In this document: piece after piece, positions 54,252-64,000 of the stretch
Position numbering within the stretch: the first letter of the stretch is position 1
Layout of the letters: each line of letters starts with the position of its first letter
Assembly: GCA_033002965.1 (NCBI GenBank)
Contig: JAURVB010013822.1
Location: 35,470-99,469, forward strand
Length of the DNA: 64,000 nucleotides
Source: Piper betle
Lineage: Eukaryota; Streptophyta; Magnoliopsida; Piperales; Piperaceae
Direction of reading: 5' to 3'
Made by a program: the position numbers and the translations under genes
The notes under the pieces: model-generated
The model's database searches: none
What the model was told of the DNA's origin: nothing
Seen by the model: the letters and a program-made list of their open reading frames with translations, nothing else

Positions 54252-57200
54252 TCATGCAAGATACCGGTACAACTTCCTGTCTGCCTTGTCCCTCTCTAAG
54301 AACTCCCTTTCAATAAGAGATTCAATTCTCTTTTTAATGACAACCGGATTGGGCAGAAAGCGTGATTGCAACTGTTTTGTGACCTCGGCAACGATATTGT
54401 TGTGATCCAATACCCGTCGAGACTTCATGATCCTTACTATTGCTGCTTCAATCTGAGGTTTCCTATCCTCCTCCACTTTTTGCCGAGTTTCCTGCTTTTC
54501 TGGCTCAGACTCCTTTTGGGCCACAACTGTTCCTATTTTAACTTTGTAAAATTTGCAAGAAAATTTATCATTAAAGAAGAATGCATCATCTTCGGCTATG
54601 TCTCTCCCCATTGGCTCCTTTCGAAGGATATTTTTTCCCTTCACACAGGCCAATGACTGAAGGCACCTCTTTAAATCTGATGTTGGAATTTCTGTCGCCT
54701 GCTCAATCTCCTTGTAGCTTAATCGGTCAGATGAGTTGAATAGCATAAGAATGCACATTTGATAAGTAGAAACATTCAGTTCATGCTTCTGACCTTTCCC
54801 AAATGTTGCCTTGAGATCTGCCGTACCCATATTTGTTTGCCATGATAATCTCCGACCAGTGTGTGTTCCCAGGTAATATGTTCTGAACTTTTCACACACA
54901 CCCAATATTTCTGCTGGCAAATTGCAAGGCGTGCTAGGCTGAGTTGGCCATGAGCCAGTGGTTAAGACCTGCACAGCCAGTGTGGGACAATCAGCAAAGG
55001 CCTCAGGAGGTTGGCTTGCATAAAATCCTTGCATCGTGTCCTGGGATGTTTTCATGTCCGTAAACATACCTTCCAATTTTGAAGTGAATTGGTATCCACA
55101 CTCAGTCTTGAGCTTCACAATCAAGCTTCTCTCAGCATCATCGGTAACTGTTTTTCCAGAAAGGAGTCTCTTTGCCAAATGTTGCTTGTAGTATTTCTCA
55201 AAAACATCTTTCTCTTGAAGGTAGCGGAAAAGCATCATGACTTTGTCAAGGACAATCTCAACATCCTCTTCGCTGAAACCCTTCAGGCCTTTGCGAAGCT
55301 TATCATCAACAAACAATGAAATAAATTCAGGGGATCTGGTGTTCAAATTAATAAAATATTCAAAGGATGAATTCAAAGCATTTTGAAAGGTCTTGTCATT
55401 GTTGAATGCTGTTGTGATGACTTTATCATATTTATCTTTCTCATCCAATAAACGCTGAACAAAATCCACTGGATCCTTCAACTTCTCAGGATCTGTAACC
55501 AGTTGTTTCCCAGTTTCTCTAAGGTGAGCAGTCATCACATCTCTAATAGTAGAAAGCCCATCAGAAACCCGGCGGAATAAAGCATACATCCGTGCTAGGT
55601 CATCATATTTGTCATGAACAAGCATGCTGACCAAACCAGAGTTCTCCATGTGAACTAATCTCTGCATGTGATTCGCAATCATCTCCTTTTCAACCACACT
55701 GGTGATTTTGGATTCACTTCTTGAATCTAGATAGTGAGAAACTCTCTCTATCTCCTCATTGAGCCTCCTTTCCGCTTTCTTCAAATATTCGCCACAGTCA
55801 CAACGTTCAATAAATTGCTGAGACTCAAGACTATAAAAATTGGCGGAGACCTCCAAGAAGGGTCTCTCAAAGTCCTCTTGGTAAACAGACGATCCCAAAT
55901 CCATGAACATTTCTATGATGTTCCTCATCAAACCACGGTTAATAACTTCACCTGTACGCTCTTTATGCACAAGCTCTAAGAGTGTGCTGAGCAGTCTTGT
56001 CTGTATTTTGCAGGAATGAACAATGGTATCCCTCCAAAGATTCAAACCCAGTTCATAAACTGGGGTTTTGTGATGGCTAGGGACAAATGTTCGATCCATA
56101 TACATCAATATGTCTCGAATCATTTGCAGCGCCTTATTGTGCTCTCCCCATTTTCTGTTGAGCTCCTCCAGAAACAACCCTCCTTGTGCATCTTCTATTG
56201 ATTTAGATATTTCTTTCAAATGCCACGTCATAGTGGTAACAAGCCCATTGTATAATTTCTCTCCATACTTATGAAGAACCATATTGTAAGCATTTCTGAA
56301 TTTAAAACCAAATGTTACTCATCAGAACTGTCAATTAAAAAAAAATCAATTTGAACCAATTACATGACACAAATCTGCGATAATAAGCATCATCAATTGA
56401 TCATTCTCTCAATCATATTCAAAAGATGCCGTAAACCCCCAAAGTGTCACATTTCTACCCTAGATGCCACACTTCCTATGGAAGGCTACAAATAAAATTG
56501 ATTAAATATTAAACTCTCTTGAGATCATTTACCTTTGCATGTTACAATATGATGATGGTTTTGAATAGCATTAATGTAGTCATCTTTCATTAACAAGCAT
56601 ATTACAAAAAAAAACCCAAATACAAACATATTGACTAAATTTATCAAAACAAAATACCTAAAAATAAAGTAGCATGCATCTAATTATTTACAAATGACAA
56701 AATTTTGGAAGGCCAGATGCCCTTCATGACGCCAACCGTCTTCCTTTATCTGGACTTAGGACCAACAATGCTCAAGCGTGGGCGGAGTTCAATTATAAGA
56801 CAGGTTAAAAGAAGAAAAAAACATGTGAAAAAATTATATATATTAAAAGGCATAGGATTCCTAGTTGCCAGTTTGCTATACATGTTCCCAATCTACATTC
56901 AAGGTTTGCAATAATACACTAAGCAAGAAACTGATAAAAAAATCACTCGACAAATTAAAGGTTAACTCACAAAACACTTACTAACATTAAATAATTAATC
57001 TAAACAAAATAAAATTAACATGATAGAAAGTAATTAAGATGGTAATCAAAATAGTAAACAAAGTAATTGAGAACAAACATGGAGGGCCAACACAGTCTAG
57101 TGGATTAATGGGACTAAACAACTGATTTCCCATAGATGGATTAATGAGTTTAAACCCCAAACAAATGGGGTTGACAATTTTGCTGGCGACAATTCAGATA

Positions 57201-59863
57201 TTGTCGATTGCCGGATATCAGCAAAATAGGTAAAATCGATTTTGCAGGTGAGATTCGTTTCAACAAGACTTACAGCCAGAATGGTAAACCATTTCTAAAT
57301 TAAGTGCTTATTTCAGCTTATAAATATATGATAAGCAAATCTGACCAAAATGGAACATTTTATACTGTACAGGATCAACTTGAAATATTAAATAACATAA
57401 ATTACATATATCAAAGATAATGGATGATTTTTCTTGCTTCAACTGGTCTTGACCCATCTAAGGATAAGACCATTGATAATACGTAATCTACAGCTGTGTC
57501 AGGCAATGTTATGTCCAGCATGGTCATGCTTACATAACTACATCAAGCATGGCAAGTGCACTTATTTCATTTCAATTATCTCCAATAATGGGACTTTGCC
57601 TTACATTGCCAAAAAATTCATTTCATAAATTGCCATACACCCCACAGGTTTCTGATACATGAAGGACAGGATTCAAGCCGTGGGATTAAAAGGAGCTCAA
57701 AGTTGTAGTGGATATCGTGTTGGCAAGGCATTTTTCAGCCTGATTAAAGAACGTAGTGACTCAAAGCAATCACACTCTCACCAGCAAGTTGATTCATCAA
57801 TTATTCCAGTCTTAAACATGTCAAGCACCGTTTTATGGCTGCAATGTCCAACAACTCTACAGTTATATGCCTTTTGCAACTAAGTAAGAAGCAACAGGTG
57901 CGGGTACTAACTTCTAGCTGCAGCTTCAACCATCTTTTTTGCCTCTAGGAACCGGTTTCTAATACCATTCATCATACTCCTCTCGTTTTATCAATCATCA
58001 TATAAACATTATAAATTTCGTCGTTGCCATCTAACCAACATGATTTTATATCCCTGTGTGAAGAAAAAATTATCAAATCCAGAATTGTCAAGAGTCATGA
58101 GTAAAATCAACATTACATGACCAAAAACCAGAATCCTTCATATTAGTGGTACCCATAAGTATAGAGGATGCAAAAAGATATGAACTCCTACATTTTAAAA
58201 ATGTCAAGCTAATTTAATTTTCCATAACTATTCCACGCCATGAAAACTTATCCATGTAAAAAAATGAAGTCAAACCAAGGTTCATAATTATGAATTTGAT
58301 TTCGTCCCGGGAGATCTGAAGAAAGAGATCTTGGAGACCTGATTTTAGTAATAATTATGTAAAAAATTATTAGTTTTATAAATAAAAAACTACAATTAGC
58401 ATACATCTAAGGCTCAACAGAAACAATAGTATGACACTATGCTGAATAGATGTGAATGGACAAATATTTATTCATGTGGGTAAGTTGAATGGATATATAT
58501 TACAGCTTAGATTTATTGCACATGCATATTTGCTCTTAATTGACAATGTAGAGTTGTAGCTTTTTGACCCTTATATTTAACTTAGATTAAATGGACAAAC
58601 TTTGACTCATTGGACAAGTTTAGTCAAACTTGTGGACTAAATGGATGACTATCTTTTGGACATCTAGACATCCGACCATAACATTCTTGGAATGGACAGT
58701 TAAAGAGTAAATGATACCCTTCTAGCATTCTAGCTAAGGGTAAAATCAAAATATCACTTTTAAAAGAAAAAATTCTAGCATCAACTCCCCTCCATTCTTG
58801 GTTCAGCCTGAAAAATGACTCAACTACCGTTCTTGCTATCCAGACACAATAATCATCGTTTTGCAGCAGCCCCGCCGTCATTTAACAGCCATGGCAGCTG
58901 CCATCAGGGTCATCTTCAGGTCTTCTCAACGGGAAAAAACACGAAGACAATTGGAGCGTTCATTGATTCCAGTCATTCATTTGCTTGGGAACAGACAACA
59001 CCAATACCAAAGTTCACATCATGTGTTTCCATTTCCAGAAGCTAAAAAGTTAAAAGCTAGAAAGCAGCAACTAGCAAAATGATAAGGAACAATGAGTCTT
59101 AAAAAAAAAGAACAAAAATTTCAACTTGATCCATTCTTTTATAAAACAAGCAAGTAGGCAACACCAAAACAAAGCCCACTGCATGGAGCTATCAAATGAT
59201 ATATCACAAGCCAACTGGAGAAGATGCAAGGACATAATAAAAGTCACTTTAGGGCCGTTTTTCCATAGCAACCGCCATAGGCCATTGTGAAAGATTGGAA
59301 AGGAAGAAGACAAGAGAAAGAAAGGAAAAGTTGAGTCTTTTCTCTTATAGTTTTGTTCTTAAATGAAAACTATATCCACATAAAAAATGCCAATCTTTAT
59401 CATTTGAGAAGTGTCATGCATATAAAAATGTAATTAATCTTCTTCGCGGAAATAGAAGAAAATTACTAACTTCGGGCATGGGCATCATTATCTAAACTGG
59501 GCCTATAAACACTGCCATCCACAACTGTGACTTTACCCGCGTATTAATCACAAATCCGCCATTGCCACTACCCAGCCAGATGATTATTATTACACATTTA
59601 CACTGCTAAAATCTAACGATTCTAACCAATCTGTTCATATTTCACACAAAACGGCCCCAAAATCCAACAATCACTGCAGTTGCCTATTTCAAGTACCAAG
59701 AAATCCGTTTCATTCCTTTGTGATAGATGCATAAAATAACACCATCAAGGCTAATAATGCCCGCACCCTTTGCAGTGTCTAAAAAACAAACCACACCAAT
59801 TCCGCACAATTTCAACAACATCAAACATTTATTGTCCACAACATCAACACAAGAACTTTATTT

Positions 59864-59910
<47 letters not shown>

Positions 59911-60211
59911 ATTGGCACAACAAGATCGGCAGCATCAAACACGAAAACCCTACTCTTTCCTCAATCCGAAAATTTCACCAACCGACACACTAATCACCAA
60001 ACCAAAAACCATTATTAAATAAAAAATAAAAAATAAAAAAAAATAAAAACCTGTAGAGCTCTTCGAAACTGAGACCGCTGGCGTTGTGGTTGTAAATCTC
60101 ATGGATCGCGTGCTCGAGCACCTTCCATGTCTTCTCGGCGTACTTGGGGTCGACCTCCACCCGGTGCTTGAAGGCCTCGATCTTGAACGTCCTCTTCCTC
60201 TGGCCACTCAT
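54252..60211 (-). CDS. CUL3: Cullin-3 (CUL3), two exons
   Basis: CUL3 is the scaffold of BTB-CUL3-RBX1 E3 ubiquitin ligases. The N-terminal cullin repeats bind BTB adaptors and the C-terminal domain binds RBX1. Exon 1 is 60051-60211 (MSGQRKRTFKIEAFKHRV to SGLSFEELY plus two bases), exon 2 is 54252-56295, joined by a GT-AG intron 56296-60050; the split codon gives Arg, then NAYNMVLHKYGEKLY. The product is 734 residues, as in other plant CUL3 proteins (about 732), with no stop or frameshift. Landmarks: EVSANFYSLESQQFIERCDC, NALNSSFEYFINLN, VFEKYYKQHLAKRLL, YQFTSKLEGMFTDMK, the cullin-homology region, and the C-terminal IVRIMKSRR whose Lys (about 678) is the expected NEDD8 site, ending LYRYLA. 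The single intron at this position agrees with Arabidopsis CUL3A and CUL3B. No TATA box stands out upstream, as is common for housekeeping genes. Confidence 0.97.
56296..60050 (-). other. CUL3 intron 1 (3.75 kb)
   Basis: Donor GTTTTTAT and acceptor TTCAG match in phase. It holds a (TA)n run at 59869-59906 and an A-rich tract near 60010-60048 on the plus strand. No intact gene or clear transposon was seen inside it. Confidence 0.85.
59869..59906. repeat. (TA)n microsatellite in CUL3 intron
   Basis: An uninterrupted TA run about 145 bp from the exon 1 donor. Confidence 0.95.
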
Positions 60212-61425
60212 CCTCCCCGTCGAACTCCACAACCAAGCACCGGACACCGCCGAATCGGCGCCGAAATCGGCCGATCGAGTCCCGGGCAGGAGGCGATTGG
60301 GGGCGAAGAATCGGAGATGGTGGCGGGTTTGGGATCCGATGAGGGGAATTGGAAACCCTGGAGGGGAAGAAACGGTGTTGAAGGGGAACGAAGAGGGAAG
60401 GATGATGAGCTCAGGATGTCACTTTCCTTTTCTTTTGGCCAATTTGTGATTAGGGTTCATGTTCATGAGCAGGATGGTGACTGTGACCATAGTTGGTCTG
60501 TTGATGATTGGTTATCAGGGTAATTGTGTATTAGGTAATTATTGCCGGCTAATAATGTTTTTAATCTGTTAAAATTGATAATTATAATAATTTTCTTATA
60601 ATCCCCAAAATTTAGATTTTTCTATATTATATGCATATGCCGTTGAAATAACTAATTTAAAGTAGTAAGATTGTTGATAGCATCCTCATGAAACATCATA
60701 ATTATTAAAGTTAAAGATGAGTATTTAGTCCCAGTCAAATGGTTTGATCGGACCTAATTCTAATTCCACTTTCCGTTTGAGTCGAAAAAAGCGAAAAAAT
60801 CGCCCTACTTATCAATTATTGTGTGCTAGATAACTAGGGCGTGGGAGAACGTAATTTAGTTTCATTGGAAAGTGAATTACGTAGACTAAATCAAAATATT
60901 AGTACAATTCATCCCTGACTTGTAATTTTGATTCATGTTCACAACCAAACTAGAGACAGTGATGATACAACCTCTTCTTGTTAACCGATCGGGTGCATCG
61001 GATATTCGCTTATCTTGTTGATATTTGATTTGAGAGTAATTAATGTATAAGGTTATTAGGGATAGCGTTAGGGTTACGGTGAGTGTTCTTCACGAACAGA
61101 ATAACTAATTGAGCGAAGTATGAATTTCAGTTTCAATTCACCAATATGTAAAGTCCACAAACAAGTCAAAGATGATGATGGGGCATCTACAAGTCAGTCC
61201 ACAAGCATTTGTGATCAGGGTTCACATCGACAAGTCCGAGTTGGAGATAGTATATATACATGCCCCTTCTCGTTGTCGGTAGGCATATAGCAAATCAACA
61301 CTACTTGGCTTGTTAAATATTGGTTTTTGAAGTAATTTTGTGTACGAAATGATAGTGGGACCGTACAGCTTTTGATCGTGTCATTTGTTATTCAAATTTT
61401 GTTTCATAAATTGGTTGAGGCTTTC

Positions 61426-61429
<4 letters not shown>
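60212..61429 (-). promoter_or_regulatory. CUL3 5' UTR and promoter region
   Basis: The first approximately 250 bp beyond the ATG (to about 60460) is GC-richer and probably the 5' UTR. Further out is AT-rich DNA without a recognised gene. No motif was assigned with confidence. Confidence 0.5.

Positions 61430-61465
<36 letters not shown>
61430..61465. repeat. (AT)n microsatellite
   Basis: An uninterrupted AT run preceding a CT-rich segment. Confidence 0.95.
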
Positions 61466-61467
<2 letters not shown>

Positions 61468-61468
<1 letters not shown>

Positions 61469-61765
61469 GGTGCAACAATCTCTCTCTCTCCCCTCCTTCT
61501 TCCTTCTCTGGTGCCCTCGGCAGCGGCCCCCGCAGCCCCCTTGGTCACGGCCCTCCTCCGCCCCCTCAGTTGCATCCCCGTTGCTACCCCTATACGCCCC
61601 ATCAATCACGGCCCCCACCGCCCTCTGTACTGTCCCCGGCCACCCCTTGGCCGCGGCCCCCCGCCCTCGGCCACTACCCATTGCTGCCCTCTAGCCACCA
61701 CCCCCTCCGCCCTCGTCGCTGCCCCCCCCCCCCCCCACCCCGCGCCCCTGGGCTGCCACCTTCCT
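61468..61765. repeat. Strongly C-skewed GC-rich tract
   Basis: About 300 bp of C-rich plus strand, including a run of some 15 C near 61725-61738. Pro-rich and Gly-rich frames here are low-complexity artefacts. It is the mirror image in skew of the tract at 30484-30835 and, like it, adjoins an (AT)n run. Confidence 0.8.
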
Positions 61766-61990
61766 CCCCCGCCCCCACCCGCAGCCGTAATGCACTCCAC
61801 CCACACCCGATTGCCGGCCTCACATTTTCCAGCCGGCCCACCCACCCCTGAGGCGGCGACAACGTTGGCTAGCCGGCTCGCCGACGGCGAGGTCGTTGGC
61901 GGTGGGGTGGCGCGGCGAAACAATGGAGGGGAGAAGAAACAGGAGAAGGTAGTTTCATAATATAAATTTAACTGGAGTCGGGATCGAGTT

Positions 61991-62211
61991 AAGTTTTTAT
62001 TACGAAATAAATTTTAAAAAATAAAATAATTTTGTAATAAAAAATTGACTCGATCCTGACTCGAGGTAATATTACTAAATAAATTTAAAAAAGAATAAAA
62101 TAATTTCGTAATAAAAACTTGACTAGATCTCGACTCGAGGTAATATGACAAACTAAATTTTTAAAAAATAAAATAATTTGGTAATAAAAACTTGACATGC
62201 TCCCGACTCGA
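61991..62211. repeat. Three 73-74 bp tandem repeats
   Basis: Units end at 62064, 62138 and 62211 in the common block GACTCGA. Each contains AAAATAATTT-GTAATAAAAA and TTGAC before it. Confidence 0.9.
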
Positions 62212-62395
62212 GTGAATATTATAAAATATATCCCAGAAAATATAAAGAATAGAATAAAATACCATAATATAAAATACTATATTACGTCGAGTTATATAGA
62301 TTATTTTATTTTATAGTATTTTATTCTATTTTTTATATTTTTTAAGAGGCATTTCGTAATATTGACTCGAGTAAGAAAGGAAATGAGCACGGGTT

Positions 62396-64000
62396 GTAAA
62401 ACCCACGATTCGAGTCAGGGTTTTATATTCAGAACCGGTCGGTTCGACCGTTATTTTCGAGTCGAGTCAGTTTCAGAACACGTGTACTGAGCCGACGCCG
62501 GTCTCGTGTATGAGCCATGAGGGTCATGTGTACCCAAGTATATGATGATAACGTCATGAACACAGCAGAAAAGAATGAGTTATCAGAATATATGAGAGTA
62601 TGCAGTTCATTTTTTTATTATGATATATAATGGATCGTAGAATTAGTTTTAGGCCGTTTATCGCGTTAGGACGCGTTACGGGCATTTTGGGTGGGTTGAT
62701 AGTTCTAGAGCATATCATTATGATTTTTTTGGTGTTGTTTGATTTTGTGGGATTTTTCCCAAATTTTTTTGGAATTTTTTACGACTTAAATATTATTTTG
62801 ACTCGAGTCGGAGACGAGTCAAGTAATATTTACGAGTTTGCCACCACACACACCCTCGACCTTTCCTTTCTTCTTTCCCAAACCCTTGCCGCGCGCCGCC
62901 ACTGCGCATGCCGCCGCCGCTGCCGTGGACGCTCGCCCGGCCGCCGATCGTCGCCCCCTAGCTCGGCCACGACGTTGCCGTGCCGCCCCGACCAGCCCCG
63001 GCCGCTGCCAGGCCGCCGTGACGCCGGAATCGCCGTGCCTAGCGCCGCGGCCAAGCTTCGGTCGCGTCGCCGATTTCGCCGCCGGCGACTATCGCCGCCA
63101 CGATCAGGGGGTCGCCTCAGCACCACCGACCGCCCAGTGACCTTCCCCGACCGGAACGGAGGCCAGCGCCGCCCAGATCGGCCGGATTCTTCTCCCATCG
63201 CCGCCGCTCTGTTTTATGCTTTTTCCGGCGAGCTGTTACCTCCGTTGGCCGCGTCGACCTCGTAGATGAGTCGGGCTCGCCGAGCCGGTTCCAAGGGCAC
63301 CCAACACGACCACTTTCCGGCCAGTAGACGCCGCCGGCGACTATCGCCGGAAAACCGCCGGAAGCTACCGGAAAACCGCCGAAAACCGTCGGAAAACCGG
63401 AATTTCTGGAATTCGCCGGAATTCACCGGATCTTCCGCGGGGCTCACCCAGTCGAGCCCGATCGAACGTCGGACGCCGGGGAGCGCCGAATTCGAGCTCC
63501 GAGACACGCGACGGAACCCTAGCCGTCGCCGATTGCCGACGATGTGAGGTATAATTACCTCCAATTTGATTATTTAAATTGATGATTATTAGCATAGCAT
63601 GGTAGGACTGATTATTTATCATGATAATGCCTAATTACTGATGAAGTAATGATGGTATGATTTGAGGAATTGTAAATGAATAGTAAGTGAGCTAATGAGA
63701 TAAAATGAGTTGGAGCATGATAAGTGATCATGATGTAATTTAGAGAAACAGAATAAAATATAGTATGAATAGTTTGAGTTAGGATTATTCTCTTTTATGA
63801 TTATTTGACTATGATGGATGATTATTATGCCGTGTGTGGTATTCATTGATTTTGATGCATCATGTAGTTAGAGGGCGTTAGTATTTAGTTTTGATGTGTA
63901 GGTACGGAGTAGGAGCTCGCCGCCTAGGCGCGATGACACGCTTGGAGCTTCTACCAGGTCCGTTTAGGACTTCTCTCTGATTTTTATGATCTTTTCTATT
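62396..64000 (+). mobile_element. Possible chromovirus LTR, incomplete at window end
   Basis: TGTAAAACCCACGATTCGAG resembles the start of the Tekay-like LTRs in this window. The stretch then shows GC-rich blocks (62830-63540, with CGCCGGAAAACCGCCGGAAG-type repeats) and ends outside the window. No coding region or second LTR is available, so the call is tentative. Overlapping frames on both strands in the GC-rich block are not genes. Confidence 0.4.

Noticed and set aside
58815..59082. Gene nested in CUL3 intron 1
   Set aside because: Two short overlapping frames with no recognised domain or splice pattern.
61372..61960. Pro-rich frames including an IYIYIY stretch
   Set aside because: Translation of (AT)n plus a C-rich tract.
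62630..63564. 211-codon and antisense frames in the GC-rich block
   Set aside because: Same compositional artefact; located in LTR-like DNA.

Overview
The window looks like a gene-poor, transposon-rich stretch of a flowering-plant (probably eudicot) nuclear genome. The evidence is plant-only gene families (HIPP, S-protein homologue, QUA2/PMT-type methyltransferase, phytochrome kinase substrate, a two-exon plant CUL3), plant-style LTR retrotransposons primed by initiator tRNA-Met, TRIMs, hAT-type MITEs and AT-rich spacers with (TA)n arrays. I cannot name the species. No organellar, bacterial or viral gene is seen.

Layout. 0.4-1.1 kb: a three-exon HIPP metallochaperone gene broken by a frameshift. 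1.5-14.5 kb: a pile of retroelements, namely a long-LTR chromovirus remnant, a Tekay-like Ty3/gypsy element (4132-11168) with an expanded LTR minisatellite and unmatched flanks, a truncated Ty1/copia end and a gypsy gag-protease remnant. 14.6-23.5 kb: a decayed PMT-type methyltransferase gene; a complete but degenerate Ty1/copia element (15395-21329, duplication TAACC) lies just upstream of its coding part. 23.5-28.5 kb: two head-to-head Reina-like gypsy remnants and a 645-bp hAT-type element carrying a tRNA-like segment. 30 kb: an S-protein homologue gene, followed by a very G-rich tract and hairpins. 31.5-32.5 kb: a frameshifted, truncated phytochrome kinase substrate gene. 36-41 kb: a long solo LTR with a second solo LTR inside it. 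41.4-46.6 kb: an apparently young, intact Reina-like gypsy element with matching LTRs and one 1517-codon gag-pol frame. 48-50.4 kb: a second hAT-type element and a TRIM array. 54.3-60.2 kb: an intact two-exon CUL3 gene on the minus strand, the one clearly functional housekeeping gene here. 61.4-64 kb: C-rich tract, 74-bp tandem repeats and the start of another LTR-like sequence.

There is no operon-like cooperation. CUL3 would scaffold BTB-type E3 ubiquitin ligases; the S-protein homologue would be a small secreted protein; the HIPP, PKS and PMT loci look broken as they stand. Much of the sequence is explained by nested transposition, LTR-LTR recombination and decay. Target-site duplications were found by eye for five insertions (TAACC, AGACC, GGTTG, AGGGC, and 8-bp CCCCTAAG and GATAATAT for the hAT-type elements; GCCAA/GCCAC is nearly matched). 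I do not see a clearly new biological system. The most unusual structures are a copia LTR that contains a second primer-binding site, a gypsy gag-pol frame that starts inside its LTR and is translated through the primer-binding site, and the hAT-type element with a tRNA-like core.
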